Assembly: GCF_002797975.1 (NCBI RefSeq)
Contig: NZ_PGET01000001.1
Span: 2,170,001-2,234,000 of the forward strand
Source of the DNA: [Clostridium] celerecrescens 18A
GTDB taxonomy: Bacteria > Bacillota > Clostridia > Lachnospirales > Lachnospiraceae
Direction: 5' to 3'
Length of the DNA: 64,000 bases
The notes beneath the pieces were generated by a model that ran no database searches, had not been told where the DNA came from, and saw only the letters and a list, made by a program, of their open reading frames with translations. Position 1 is the first letter of the stretch; the number at the start of each line of letters is the position of its first letter. Shown here in pieces: positions 35,013 to 44,154 of this stretch. The position numbers and the translations under genes were made by a program.

Positions 35013-35037
35013 CGTCCTTTTACTCTCCTTCTTTAAT

Positions 35038-35051
35038 TTCGTATATACGAA
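35038..35051. promoter_or_regulatory. IclR/KdgR-type operator upstream of eda
   Basis: TTCGTATATACGAA is a perfect 14-base palindrome between the transcription start and the eda ATG. A 16-base near-copy (TTTCGCATATACGAAA) lies upstream of the iclR gene, so the IclR protein is the likely binder. Confidence 0.7.
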
Positions 35052-35083
35052 TTGATTTCATATTTACGATTCCTATACTTGAA

Positions 35084-35112
35084 ATATTAATCGTTTCCAT
35101 CCATTTTGTCAA
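35084..35112 (-). promoter_or_regulatory. Sigma-A promoter of the eda-kdgK operon
   Basis: TTGACA (35112-35107), a 17-base spacer and TAATAT (35089-35084) on the minus strand, starting transcription near 35077. The operator palindrome is about 30 bases downstream, suited to roadblock repression. Confidence 0.88.
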
Positions 35113-35122
35113 CAGGTATTCC

Positions 35123-35884
35123 TTATATTTTTCCAAGAAAGCCTAACAAACGGGAAACCTCCATGCTCTTTTCGGAAACCAGCTTTCCCAAAGCCTCATA
35201 ATCATTGGAAGGCTTATAAAGACTGGATACGCTGATGGCTCCCAGCACATTGCCATCCCGGTCAAATACCGGGGCTCCCACACACTGCATATGTTCCTCC
35301 ATCTCCCTGGCATCAAATGCATAGCCTCTTTCCCGTACCTGTTTCAGTTCTTCCAGCAGCTGCCCTTTGTTTCTGATGGTTCTCTCGGTGTACTGGGTGA
35401 ATTTCAGCCGGTTGATCATCTGCTCTCTGGCCTCCTCATCGCTGTAGGCGAGAATCACCTTTCCCAGGGAGGTACAGTACATGGGATTTTTAGAACCTAC
35501 AGTTGCTGTAGTGATAATAGGATTTTCCGGTTCGAACTTACATATGTATACCACATGATGATCCGACGGAATACCAAAAAAGACCGTCTTTCCCACTTCC
35601 TTGGAAAATGCCTTGAGCACCGGCTCAATGATTCCGATAAAATCCAGATTATTGGTATAATTAATTCCGATGCGGTAAGCCATTAAGCCTATGGTATAAT
35701 TCTGCTTTTGACCCCTTGCTACATTGACCATGCCCATCTCGGCAAGGGTTGTCACAATATCGTAAGCGCTGGTCTTGGGAAGATCCAGCTTTTCACATAG
35801 ATCGTCCAGAGTCGCTCCCTCCGGTGTTCTGGAGATCAGCTTTAAGATCTCGACGGTTCTTTGCGTCGTTCTGTTTAGTTTCAT
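35123..35884 (-). CDS. IclR-family regulator (KdgR-like)
   Basis: A 253-residue regulator. The N-terminal winged HTH (TLDDLCEKLDLPKTSAYDIV) is followed by an effector domain ending in GAISVSSLYKPSNDY. The start at 35884 has GGAGG seven bases upstream. Next to eda and kdgK and with shared palindromes upstream of both transcripts, it probably represses uronate catabolism and responds to 2-keto-3-deoxygluconate, as KdgR proteins do. The effector is inference. Confidence 0.88.
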   Translation of the reverse strand: MKLNRTTQRTVEILKLISRTPEGATLDDLCEKLDLPKTSAYDIVTTLAEMGMVNVARGQKQNYTIGLMAYRIGINYTNNLDFIGIIEPVLKAFSKEVGKTVFFGIPSDHHVVYICKFEPENPIITTATVGSKNPMYCTSLGKVILAYSDEEAREQMINRLKFTQYTERTIRNKGQLLEELKQVRERGYAFDAREMEEHMQCVGAPVFDRDGNVLGAISVSSLYKPSNDYEALGKLVSEKSMEVSRLLGFLGKI

Positions 35885-35945
35885 GGTTTGGCCTCCATTT
35901 CTATGTCCTAGTATACTCCGGAAAACCGGAAAAAAGCAAGATGAT

Positions 35946-35961
35946 TTTCGCATATACGAAA
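35946..35961. promoter_or_regulatory. IclR/KdgR-type operator upstream of iclR
   Basis: TTTCGCATATACGAAA differs from a perfect palindrome at one pair and matches the eda site. It lies 60 bases upstream of the iclR start, which suggests autoregulation. Confidence 0.65.
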
Positions 35962-35965
35962 CATT

Positions 35966-35979
35966 TGTAAGTATTTACA
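35966..35979. promoter_or_regulatory. LacI-type operator, copy 1
   Basis: TGTAAGTATTTACA recurs as its exact reverse complement at 36068-36081. The 102-base spacing is close to ten helical turns across the divergent iclR/lacI promoter region. Confidence 0.7.
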
Positions 35980-36028
35980 AAATGATAGGGATTTTATTGG
36001 TTTATTTGCGAAAACAATAAATCAGGGA

Positions 36029-36057
36029 TTGTAATATTTATCATAATTATGTATAAT
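36029..36057 (+). promoter_or_regulatory. Promoter of the LacI-uxaC operon
   Basis: TTGTAA (36029-36034), a 17-base spacer and TATAAT (36052-36057) place the start near 36064, immediately before the second operator. Confidence 0.8.
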
Positions 36058-36067
36058 AATCTGGGTA

Positions 36068-36081
36068 TGTAAATACTTACA
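36068..36081. promoter_or_regulatory. LacI-type operator, copy 2
   Basis: TGTAAATACTTACA begins at about +4 of the LacI promoter, a position where a bound repressor would block transcription. Confidence 0.7.
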
Positions 36082-36099
36082 ATTACGGAGGTGATGTTT

Positions 36100-37101
36100 T
36101 TGAATATCTATGATGTTTCCGAACATGCTCACGTATCGATTGCCACCGTTTCCCGCGTCATCAACGGAAATCCCAATGTCAGCGAGAAAACCAGGAAGCG
36201 GGTTCTCGCCGTCATGGAAGAGCTGGGTTACACCCCAAATGTATTCGCCAGAAGCCTGGGGCTAAATACGATGAAGACCATTGGAATCATGTGCGCCGAT
36301 TCTTCCGACCCATGGCTGGCGGAAGCCATCTATTATCTGGAAAAGGAATTACGAGGCAACGGATATGATTCCATTCTCTGCTGCACCGGCTATCTTCCTG
36401 AAACCAAGAAGAAGTATCTGGAGCTTTTGCGGTCCAAACGGGTGGATGCCATCATCCTGACCGGTTCCCATTATATAGAAGCAAAGGCAAAGGACAATGC
36501 CTATCTTCTGGAGGCAGCAAAGGATCTCCCCATTATGCTGGTCAACGGACAGCTGGAAGGGGAGCAGATCTACTGCACGGTCTGTGACGACCACGCCGCA
36601 GTTTACGATGCTGCTTTACGGCTTTACCGCTCCGGCCGTTCTTCAGTGCTCTATCTCTATTCCGGAAATTCCTTCAGCAATTTACACAAGCTTTCCGGCT
36701 ACCGGGATGCGGTAAGAGATGCCGGTTTTATGATCCGGGATGAGCTTATGGTACTTTGCAGCAAGGACTTAGATGTGGCCATGGAACGCCTGGACATGCT
36801 TTCCCGTTCCGGGGTTTATTTCGACGCAGTACTGGCTTCCGAGGATATTCTGGCTGTTGGAGCCGTAAAATATGCAGACAAGGCAGGACTTACGATCCCT
36901 AAGGATTTAAGCATCATCGGATACAACAATTCCATTCTTTCCAGATGCACAACTCCGGAAATAACTTCCGTGGATAATAAGGTGGAAGCCATTTGCACCA
37001 CCACGGTGAACACTTTAATGAAGGTTCTGGAAGAGGGAAACGTACCGGGAAAAACTACCATCACCCCGGAGCTGATAAAACGAGGTACTACTAATTTTTA
37101 A
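36100..37101 (+). CDS. LacI-family regulator of uronate genes
   Basis: A 333-residue regulator. The HTH MNIYDVSEHAHVSIATVSRV and hinge YTPNVFARSLG are followed by a sugar-sensing domain (IIGYNNSILSRCTTPEITSV). The start is taken as TTG at 36100: GGAGG is eight bases upstream, and LacI proteins normally begin this way. ATG at 36094 would be only two bases from the ribosome site. It is cotranscribed with uronate isomerase 29 bases downstream and probably autoregulates through the two TGTAAGTATTTACA sites. Confidence 0.88.
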   Translation: MNIYDVSEHAHVSIATVSRVINGNPNVSEKTRKRVLAVMEELGYTPNVFARSLGLNTMKTIGIMCADSSDPWLAEAIYYLEKELRGNGYDSILCCTGYLPETKKKYLELLRSKRVDAIILTGSHYIEAKAKDNAYLLEAAKDLPIMLVNGQLEGEQIYCTVCDDHAAVYDAALRLYRSGRSSVLYLYSGNSFSNLHKLSGYRDAVRDAGFMIRDELMVLCSKDLDVAMERLDMLSRSGVYFDAVLASEDILAVGAVKYADKAGLTIPKDLSIIGYNNSILSRCTTPEITSVDNKVEAICTTTVNTLMKVLEEGNVPGKTTITPELIKRGTTNF

Positions 37102-37130
37102 TTTCACATATTGAAGGAGGACTCTCTATC

Positions 37131-38534
37131 ATGAAACAGTTTATGGACAAGGACTTTTTACTGTCAACCGATTCAGCAAAAACGCTTTATCACACATATG
37201 CAGAAAACATGCCTATCGTAGACTATCACTGCCATATCAATCCCCAGGAAATCTATGAAGACCGCAAGTTTGACACTATTACCCAGGTATGGTTAGGCGG
37301 CGATCATTATAAATGGCGTCAGATGCGTTCCTGCGGTGTGGATGAAAAATATATTACAGGAGATGCTTCCGACCGTGAGAAATTCCAGAAGTGGGCAGAG
37401 ATCCTTCCGAGGCTGATCGGCAATCCACTCTACCACTGGAGCCACTTAGAGCTTCAGAGATATTTCGGCTATACCGGCCATTTAAACGGCAATACAGCAG
37501 AAGAGGTATGGAATCTGTGCAATAAAAAGCTTCAGGAGGATTCCATGAGCGTCCGCAACTTGATCAGACAGTCAAATGTCAAGCTGATCTGCACCACAGA
37601 CGATCCTGCCGATACTCTGGAATGGCATCAGAAAATTGCCGATGATAAAGCCTTTGAAGTAAAGGTGCTTCCTGCCTGGAGACCTGACAAGGCCATGAAC
37701 ATCGAAAAACCGGATTTTGCAGCTTATATGGCAAAATTGTCCTCTGTCAGCGGAGTGGAAATCAAGGATTTCGCTTCCTTAAAGACTGCTTTAAGGAACC
37801 GTATGGAGTATTTCACCAGCCAGGGCTGCGGCGTATCCGACCATGCCCTTGAATATGTTATGTATGCTCCTGCCGATGAGGCAGAGCTTGATGCGATCTT
37901 TGCAAATGGACTTTCCGGCAAAGCCATAACAAAGGACGATGAATTAAAATACAAGACCGCCTTCATGTTGTTCGCAGCAAAGGAATACAACCGCATGGGC
38001 TGGGTGATGCAGCTTCATTACGGCTGTAAGCGTGACAACAATGCCATGACATTTGAAAATCTGGGACCAGACACCGGTTTCGACTGTATCAACAATTATG
38101 CTCCTTCCGCACAGATGGCTGATTTCTTAAATGCATTAAGTGCAACCGATGAGATCCCAAAAACCATTATCTACTCCTTAAATCCGAATGATAATGCCTC
38201 CATAGGCACAATCCTTGGCTGCTTCCAGAGCAAATTCCCCGGAAAGATCCAGCAGGGTTCTGCATGGTGGTTCAACGATCACAAGACCGGCATGACTGAG
38301 CAGATGATCTCCCTGGCAAACTTAGGCTGCCTTGGAAATTTCATCGGAATGCTTACCGATTCCAGAAGCTTCTTATCTTATACCAGACACGAATACTTCC
38401 GCAGAATCCTCTGTGAGCTGGTCGGCGGCTGGGTAGACAACGGAGAGTATCCGGATGATCAGGATTCTCTGAAAGAAATCATTGAGGGAATTTCCTTTAA
38501 TAATGCAATTAAGTATTTTAATTTTAAAATTTAA
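37131..38534 (+). CDS. uxaC: Uronate isomerase
   Basis: A 467-residue amidohydrolase-fold enzyme that interconverts glucuronate/fructuronate and galacturonate/tagaturonate. Motifs include MPIVDYHCHINPQEIYEDR near residue 30 with the HxH metal site, KLICTTDDPADTLEWH, WVMQLHYGCKRDNN and LTDSRSFLSYTRHEYFRR. GAAGGAGG precedes the ATG. It is the only pathway isomerase in the window; the reductase and dehydratase steps must be encoded elsewhere before kdgK and eda. Confidence 0.95.
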   Translation: MKQFMDKDFLLSTDSAKTLYHTYAENMPIVDYHCHINPQEIYEDRKFDTITQVWLGGDHYKWRQMRSCGVDEKYITGDASDREKFQKWAEILPRLIGNPLYHWSHLELQRYFGYTGHLNGNTAEEVWNLCNKKLQEDSMSVRNLIRQSNVKLICTTDDPADTLEWHQKIADDKAFEVKVLPAWRPDKAMNIEKPDFAAYMAKLSSVSGVEIKDFASLKTALRNRMEYFTSQGCGVSDHALEYVMYAPADEAELDAIFANGLSGKAITKDDELKYKTAFMLFAAKEYNRMGWVMQLHYGCKRDNNAMTFENLGPDTGFDCINNYAPSAQMADFLNALSATDEIPKTIIYSLNPNDNASIGTILGCFQSKFPGKIQQGSAWWFNDHKTGMTEQMISLANLGCLGNFIGMLTDSRSFLSYTRHEYFRRILCELVGGWVDNGEYPDDQDSLKEIIEGISFNNAIKYFNFKI

Positions 38535-38607
38535 TCCCAGGGACTGGTTCCGCAGGAAGCTACGATGAATATTTTTACAGGGAACCTGTCTGAGGAGTAA
38601 AAAAAGC

Positions 38608-38647
38608 AAAAGGAGTTCGATCCTTCCAAATAGACCGAACTCCTTTT
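38608..38647. terminator. Bidirectional terminator between uxaC and rnfB
   Basis: AAAAGGAGTTCG and CGAACTCCTTTT pair, with T7 on the plus strand and A-rich sequence on the other side. It separates the converging uronate and rnf operons. Confidence 0.85.
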
Positions 38648-38653
38648 TTTATA

Positions 38654-39442
38654 TTACTGAATCACCTTCACAGGACATTTTGCAGCACATTTACCGCAAT
38701 TGGTGCATTTCTCATAATCGATGATTGCAACATTGTTATCCATGTGAATGGCATCAAATTCACACTGCTTTGTACATATCATACAACCAATACAGCCAAC
38801 TTCACATTTAGCCTTTACATCTTTACCTCTGTCATGGGAATTGCACTGAACCAGATGCTTTGACTTGTATGGAACCAGGTCAATCAGATTGTTAGGACAG
38901 GCAGAAACACATTTACCGCAGGCAACGCACTTCTCCTTATCCACTACTGCGATTCCGTCAACCACATGGATGGCATCAAATTCACATGCCTTTACGCAAG
39001 AGCCGTATCCCATACACCCATAGACGCAAGCCTTGTCACCTGAGCCAGGAACCACCGATGCCATCCGGCAGTCGTCAATTCCGTAATAATTGTACTGAAC
39101 CTTTGTCTTATCGCAGGTTCCTTTACATTTTACAAATGCAACCTTCTTATCCGTAGAACCGGCCGTAACTCCCATGATTTCGCCGATCTTTTCGGCTACT
39201 GCCGCACCGCCTACCGGACAGGCAGAAACATCTGCCTGGCCTAGTACAATGGCCTTAGCCAGAGCATCACAGCCTGCATATCCGCAGCCGCCGCAGTTGT
39301 TACCCGGAAGCTCGTTTCGGACAAGAATCTCTTTTTCATCAACCTCTACTTTAAACTTTTCGCTGGCAATTCCCAGGAACACACCGATCAAAATTCCGAT
39401 GATGCCCACAACGGCTGCCGCAAATATAATACCTGTTACCAT
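38654..39442 (-). CDS. rnfB: Rnf complex subunit B (iron-sulfur)
   Basis: A 262-residue ferredoxin-like subunit. An N-terminal membrane anchor (residues 4-24) and the 4Fe4S domain NNCGGCGYAGCDALA...CP are followed by several CxxCxxCxxxCP clusters (CVACGKCVSACP, CIGCMICTKQC, CTNCGKCAAKCP). It accepts electrons from reduced ferredoxin in the Rnf complex, which passes them to NAD and pumps ions. It is the last gene of the operon, and AGGAGG precedes it. Confidence 0.95.
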   Translation of the reverse strand: MVTGIIFAAAVVGIIGILIGVFLGIASEKFKVEVDEKEILVRNELPGNNCGGCGYAGCDALAKAIVLGQADVSACPVGGAAVAEKIGEIMGVTAGSTDKKVAFVKCKGTCDKTKVQYNYYGIDDCRMASVVPGSGDKACVYGCMGYGSCVKACEFDAIHVVDGIAVVDKEKCVACGKCVSACPNNLIDLVPYKSKHLVQCNSHDRGKDVKAKCEVGCIGCMICTKQCEFDAIHMDNNVAIIDYEKCTNCGKCAAKCPVKVIQ

Positions 39443-39457
39443 TCTTTCGTCTCCTCC

Positions 39458-40036
39458 TTATTTTATTAATCCGGAAAATCCGAAAAATGCGATTGCCATC
39501 AGGCCGGAGGTAATCAGGACAATAGGAGAACCCTTAAAGGAATAGGGAACATCATTGTTTTCGATTCTCTCGCGGACACCTGCCAGCATAACAATGGCAA
39601 TGGTAAAGCCTACGGAAATACCGACACCGTTGATAACACTTTCCAGAATGTTATATCCCTTCTGCACGTTGGTCAGGGCTACACCCAGAACCGCACAGTT
39701 GGTTGTGATCAAAGGAAGATACACACCCAGCGCCTCATAAAGAGCGGGCATGGATTTCTTCAAAAACATTTCTACAAACTGCACCAGAGCTGCTATAACC
39801 AGGATAAACACAATGGTCTGCAAGAATTCCAGATGAAGCCCAACTAATATCCCCTTATAAATGACACTGGTTGCAAATGCTGCAATGGAAATTACGAAAA
39901 TAACGGCTGCGCCCATACCGGCAGAGGTCTTCACATTTTTGGAAACACCAAGGAATGGACATAGGCCAAGGAACTGGCTGAGCACTACGTTGTTGACCAA
40001 TGCGGAGCCAATGGCAATCAATAATAATTCTTTCAT
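39458..40036 (-). CDS. rnfA: Rnf complex subunit A
   Basis: A 192-residue membrane subunit with six transmembrane helices, starting MKELLLIAIGSALVNNVVLS and containing GLCPFLGVSK, as in RnfA/NqrE. With RnfE it forms the inverted-topology core that holds an iron-sulfur cluster (Cys in LGLCPFLG and TNCAVLG). AGGAGG lies upstream; the gap to rnfE is 12 bases. Confidence 0.95.
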   Translation of the reverse strand: MKELLLIAIGSALVNNVVLSQFLGLCPFLGVSKNVKTSAGMGAAVIFVISIAAFATSVIYKGILVGLHLEFLQTIVFILVIAALVQFVEMFLKKSMPALYEALGVYLPLITTNCAVLGVALTNVQKGYNILESVINGVGISVGFTIAIVMLAGVRERIENNDVPYSFKGSPIVLITSGLMAIAFFGFSGLIK

Positions 40037-40048
40037 CTATCCATCCTC

Positions 40049-40843
40049 CTATTCATCTTTTCTGGAAGCTGCGTTTTTGGCTTCCGCTTCTTTTTTGGCT
40101 GCCTGTTCTTTCTTTGCCGCAAGTACCTCCTCTTCCATCTTCTTCTTTTTAGCCTGAAGGGCTTCATGATTAGACAGGCAAGAGGAGCCGCTACAGGAAG
40201 CGCAGTTACCGCCGCAAGCTAACTTAGAAGGGGGAACAGAACCGTTGGTTGCGGAAGGTGCTTTAAACTTATTCTGAAGGGCCGTTAAAATAGACAGTAC
40301 AAAGAACGCACCCGGAGCGAGGACGAAAATGGAAATATGAAAATCCTCAGGAATAAAGGTATATCCAAATATAGCTCCGGAACCTAACAGCTCACGGACA
40401 AGTCCGATGCAGGTAAGAGCGATGGTAAAACCAAGTCCCATACCGATTCCATCAAAGGTAGATTCCATGACACCATTCTTGGAAGCATAGGATTCTGCAC
40501 GGCCTAAAATAATACAGTTTACAACGATAAGAGGAATGTAAATTCCAAGCGCAGAATAAAGGCTTGGTACATAGGCCTGTAAAAGAAGCTGCACAATCGT
40601 AACCAGAGTCGCAACGACAACGATATAGGCCGGAATTCTCACCCGGTCCGGAATGATATTACGAAGGGCAGAAATAAGCATATTGGAAAATAGCAGTACC
40701 ACGGTCGTGGAAAGCCCCATGCCCACACCGTTCACTGCTGACGTGGTAACAGCCAGAGTCGGGCACATGCCAAGCATCAGGATGAAGGTTGGGTTCTCTT
40801 TTACAATACCGTTAAATAAACGTTCCATACATTTCTTGTTCAT
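40049..40843 (-). CDS. rnfE: Rnf complex subunit E with Cys-rich tail
   Basis: A 264-residue subunit. Residues 1-200 are the usual RnfE/NqrD membrane core (GMCPTLAVTTSAVNGVGMG, VNCIILGRAES). An extra C-terminal tail of about 60 residues carries a cysteine cluster, CGGNCASCSGSSC, followed by a Lys/Glu/Ala-rich helix ending KNAASRKDE. Typical RnfE proteins are about 200 residues, so the tail is unusual. It might bind a metal or iron-sulfur cluster or dock a ferredoxin. The frame is continuous and ends 12 bases before rnfA. Confidence 0.93.
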   Translation of the reverse strand: MNKKCMERLFNGIVKENPTFILMLGMCPTLAVTTSAVNGVGMGLSTTVVLLFSNMLISALRNIIPDRVRIPAYIVVVATLVTIVQLLLQAYVPSLYSALGIYIPLIVVNCIILGRAESYASKNGVMESTFDGIGMGLGFTIALTCIGLVRELLGSGAIFGYTFIPEDFHISIFVLAPGAFFVLSILTALQNKFKAPSATNGSVPPSKLACGGNCASCSGSSCLSNHEALQAKKKKMEEEVLAAKKEQAAKKEAEAKNAASRKDE

Positions 40844-40854
40844 CTTCCCACCTC

Positions 40855-41466
40855 CTAACGGTCAATATTGTGCACGTAATACAATGCGGCATTGACTGCA
40901 TTGGTTACTGCGCTTGATGTAATAGTAGCTCCGCTGATGGCATTGATCTCTCCATCACCGGCATTGCCGGATTTAGTAACGGTAAGGGATTCCTGGTTTT
41001 TTCCTGCATACTGACCCTTAAATACCGGCTCCTTTGCCTTTAAGCCAAGGCCCGGGGTATCACTGATCGCCAGAAATTCAATGCCGTTAATGGATCCATC
41101 TTCTTTGAGACCAACGGAAATCTGAACAACTCCGCTATAGCTGTCATCGGAATGAGAGGTAATCACATAACCCTGGACACTCCCGCTTCCATCTACTGCT
41201 TTAAAAGCATTGTCCACGCCGACTTTTCCAAAATTTTGGGAAAGCAGTTCTGTGTTGCAGGTTTCTATAGCCGCTTCCATCTTTTCATCCGTTATAAAAT
41301 CAGCCGCTTCCGGAAATACCTTCTTATATGCCGCCAGATTGGCCGCCTCAGTTGCCTTCTCAATGGGATCCTTTGTAATCTGATAAGCACCGCCCAGCAA
41401 AAAGCCGGAAATCAGAGTGATCACAAATAAAATCAGTGCGTCCTTCATGTATCCACCGTTTTTCAT
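40855..41466 (-). CDS. rnfG: Rnf complex subunit G (covalent FMN)
   Basis: A 203-residue subunit with one N-terminal membrane helix (ALILFVITLISGFLLGGAY) and an outside domain. The FMN-attachment motif is SGATITSSAV near residue 182, where FMN links to a threonine. The start at 41466 has GGAGGG nine bases upstream; the longer frame would overlap rnfD. Confidence 0.94.
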   Translation of the reverse strand: MKNGGYMKDALILFVITLISGFLLGGAYQITKDPIEKATEAANLAAYKKVFPEAADFITDEKMEAAIETCNTELLSQNFGKVGVDNAFKAVDGSGSVQGYVITSHSDDSYSGVVQISVGLKEDGSINGIEFLAISDTPGLGLKAKEPVFKGQYAGKNQESLTVTKSGNAGDGEINAISGATITSSAVTNAVNAALYYVHNIDR

Positions 41467-41467
41467 C

Positions 41468-42391
41468 TTACTTTCCCTCCTTTCCAAATGCTACCGGAAT
41501 AGAGATCTTCTCAATCAGAGGCACCAGGATGTTGCCGATGATGATGGCATAGGAAACGCCTTCCGCAGAACCGCCGAAAAGACGGAATAATCCGGTCAGC
41601 ACGCCTAAAAGAACGCCGAAAAGGATCTGTCCCTTTGGAGTGATGGGGCTTGTCACATAATCGGTAGCCATGAAGAATGCACCGAAGATAAGACCGCCGC
41701 CGCATAAATGAGTCAGCACGAACATGAGATCATGCTGGCCGAAAATAAATACAAATGCTGCAAAAGTGATCAGATACGCTGCCGGTATCTTTATGGAAAT
41801 CACTTTTCTGAACAAAAGGTAAGCTGCGCCAAGGAGCAGTGCAATCACAGATACCTCACCAATGGTTCCTGAAATTTTCCCGATAAACATGGAGGTTATA
41901 TCAACTGCTTCTCCCGCCTTTAATGCAGCAAGGGGAGTAGCCCCTGAAACTGCGTCACGATATGTAAAGTCAGTCATCTTGCCTGCAAAAGAAATAAGCA
42001 GGAAACATCTTGCCGCCAGGGCCGGATTCATAAAGTTTTGGCCCAGGCCGCCGTAGAGCTGCTTTACCACGATAATGGCAAATACACCGCCCAGAAACGG
42101 AATCCATAAAGGAATGGCCGGAGGCATATTAAGGCCCAGGATCATTCCGGTCACCAGAGCACTTCCATCGCTCACGGTAATGGGTTTTCCCATAAGGGAT
42201 TCAAATACATATTCACTAAGAACACAGGACAATACACTGATCAGTAAAATCAGCGCTGCTTTCACCCCGAACTGATATACACCATACGCAGACGCAGGAA
42301 TCATGGCAATGGCAACATCCAGCATAATATTCTGTGTTGTAACCTGATCCCTGACATGAGGTGATGATGATACGTTTAACAATTTACTCAT
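41468..42391 (-). CDS. rnfD: Rnf complex subunit D (covalent FMN)
   Basis: A 307-residue membrane subunit with about nine helices. The covalent FMN site is SGATPLAALK (threonine near residue 157), and conserved NMPPAIPLWIPFLGG is present. It carries electrons across the membrane and is thought to take part in ion transport. It lies one base before rnfG and 11 after rnfC. Confidence 0.95.
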   Translation of the reverse strand: MSKLLNVSSSPHVRDQVTTQNIMLDVAIAMIPASAYGVYQFGVKAALILLISVLSCVLSEYVFESLMGKPITVSDGSALVTGMILGLNMPPAIPLWIPFLGGVFAIIVVKQLYGGLGQNFMNPALAARCFLLISFAGKMTDFTYRDAVSGATPLAALKAGEAVDITSMFIGKISGTIGEVSVIALLLGAAYLLFRKVISIKIPAAYLITFAAFVFIFGQHDLMFVLTHLCGGGLIFGAFFMATDYVTSPITPKGQILFGVLLGVLTGLFRLFGGSAEGVSYAIIIGNILVPLIEKISIPVAFGKEGK

Positions 42392-42402
42392 GCTTCCTCC
42401 TC

Positions 42403-43725
42403 CTACGCTTTCTTTCTGCTTGCCGCAACTTCTTTGCGCATTTCTTTAAATGCCTGGGTAAGAGGTCTTCTGGCCGGGCAAATATATGCACAGCAGCCGC
42501 ATTCGCAGCATTCCATGCCGTTTAATTTTACAAACCGTTCCAGGTCAGACCGTTCCGCCGCATCCATGATCATCTGCGGAACAATATTGCCCGGACATAC
42601 CTTAACGCATCTTCCGCATCGGATGCAGGCACTAGGTGCATTAACTGCCACCTCGTCTTTTGTCAGACAGGTAAGGGCAGAGGAAGTCTTTGTGACAGGA
42701 ATATTAAAATTAAACAAAGCCTGCCCCATCATAGGACCTCCGGAAATCACCTTTTCCGGTTCCGTCTTAAAGCCGCCGGAAGCTTCTATCAGCTCGGTGT
42801 AGCTGGTTCCGGTCCGGACATTATAGTTCTGTGGATTTGCTATGGCATCACCGGTCACCGTAATGATACGGCGGATCAAAGGAATGCCCTTTGCAACCGC
42901 ATTATAAATTGAAATCACCGTATCCACATTATCTACCATACAGCCTGCATCTGCCGGAAGCATGGTGGAATTAATCTTTCTTCCTGTTACGGCATAGATC
43001 AAAGTACGCTCGCCGCCCTGGGGATATTTAGTCTGTAAAGGACAGACAGTGATTCTCGGTTCATCCTTTACAAGCTCTGTCATGAGCTTGATCGCTTCCG
43101 GTTTGTTGCTCTCAATGCCGATCACGCCCTTTGCATTGTCAAACAGCTGAAGGATTATGTTTAGCCCTTTTATGATGCTCTCCGGCTCTTCCAACATCAT
43201 CCGGTAATCAGAAGTTAAGTACGGCTCGCATTCCGCACCGTTGACAATGATTGTATCGATCTTTGATTCATCCTTTGGCGTCAGCTTCACATGAGTTGGA
43301 AATCCGGCGCCGCCAAGACCTACAACTCCTGCTTCTTTTACAAGATTCCTGATCTCTTCCTTTGATAAGGTCTTTGGATCACGCTCTTTGCCATATCCTT
43401 CCACCGTCTGATACTTTCCGTCGTTTTCAATGATAACGGACGGAACCATAGAGCCGTTTGCAACCATTCTTGGTTCAATGGTTTTTACCGTTCCTGAAAC
43501 AGAGCTGATCACGCATGCAGAAATAAAGCCACCCGGCTCCCCGATTTTCTGTCCAACCAGCACCTGATCACCAGCCGCTACCAAAGGTTTCGCCGGCGCA
43601 CCGATATGCTGGGATAAGGGGAACACCATCTCGCCTTTTGGCTGCAGCACTTGTACAGGTTTATTTTCCGACAATTCTTTTCCTTCATAAGGATGAATGC
43701 CGCCTTTAAATGTAGCCAGACCCAT
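42403..43725 (-). CDS. rnfC: Rnf complex subunit C (NADH/FMN, iron-sulfur)
   Basis: A 440-residue peripheral subunit that reduces NAD. The NADH/FMN loop GLGGAGFPTHVKL is near residue 140. A SLBB-like middle and two ferredoxin clusters follow (CIRCGRCVKVCP and CCECGCCAYICP). It is the first gene of the rnfCDGEAB operon; GAGGG precedes the ATG, with a leader of about 64 bases after an extended -10 promoter. Confidence 0.95.
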   Translation of the reverse strand: MGLATFKGGIHPYEGKELSENKPVQVLQPKGEMVFPLSQHIGAPAKPLVAAGDQVLVGQKIGEPGGFISACVISSVSGTVKTIEPRMVANGSMVPSVIIENDGKYQTVEGYGKERDPKTLSKEEIRNLVKEAGVVGLGGAGFPTHVKLTPKDESKIDTIIVNGAECEPYLTSDYRMMLEEPESIIKGLNIILQLFDNAKGVIGIESNKPEAIKLMTELVKDEPRITVCPLQTKYPQGGERTLIYAVTGRKINSTMLPADAGCMVDNVDTVISIYNAVAKGIPLIRRIITVTGDAIANPQNYNVRTGTSYTELIEASGGFKTEPEKVISGGPMMGQALFNFNIPVTKTSSALTCLTKDEVAVNAPSACIRCGRCVKVCPGNIVPQMIMDAAERSDLERFVKLNGMECCECGCCAYICPARRPLTQAFKEMRKEVAASRKKA

Positions 43726-43795
43726 TTAACTAACCCTCTTTCTCTACAATTCTTTATCTCTCCTAGCAAAATTTCAGCATTTTGCCACCTGAAAC

Positions 43796-43824
43796 AGTAT
43801 AACATAATTTAGTAACCGAAACAA
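43796..43824 (-). promoter_or_regulatory. Extended -10 promoter of the rnf operon
   Basis: TATACT (43801-43796) preceded by TG one base upstream (TGTTATACT), with TTGTTT 17 bases further upstream. The weak -35 is compensated by the extended -10. Confidence 0.7.
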
Positions 43825-43829
43825 TGCAT

Positions 43830-44150
43830 AAATACATATTGTATACTGTGTTTTATATACAATTCTCCTTACTTATCACGAATGAAACAGGGTCTCAGAC
43901 CCCATTTTTATGTTAAATAAATAACAATTTTAACAGAAAAATTTCTGGTATGTTTTCATAAAAATACATTTATTTCGACTATCTTTTTGTAATTCCTGAT
44001 AAACAGCCTTTTTTTGACAGTGTTTTCAATTTTATACACGATAGTTCGTTAAAATTTTGCTAAATATTTATAATATGGATAGGCTCTTCTACTTTTTCTA
44101 TGAAGTATTATTATGGTTCTCTCGCCTTATTTATTAGAAATTTTAATAAA
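43830..44150. other. AT-rich intergenic region between rnfC and the exporter genes
   Basis: No gene is seen. Open frames here lack ribosome sites and overlap the exporter terminator. Upstream elements of the rnf promoter may lie here. Confidence 0.5.
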
Positions 44151-44154
44151 TAAA

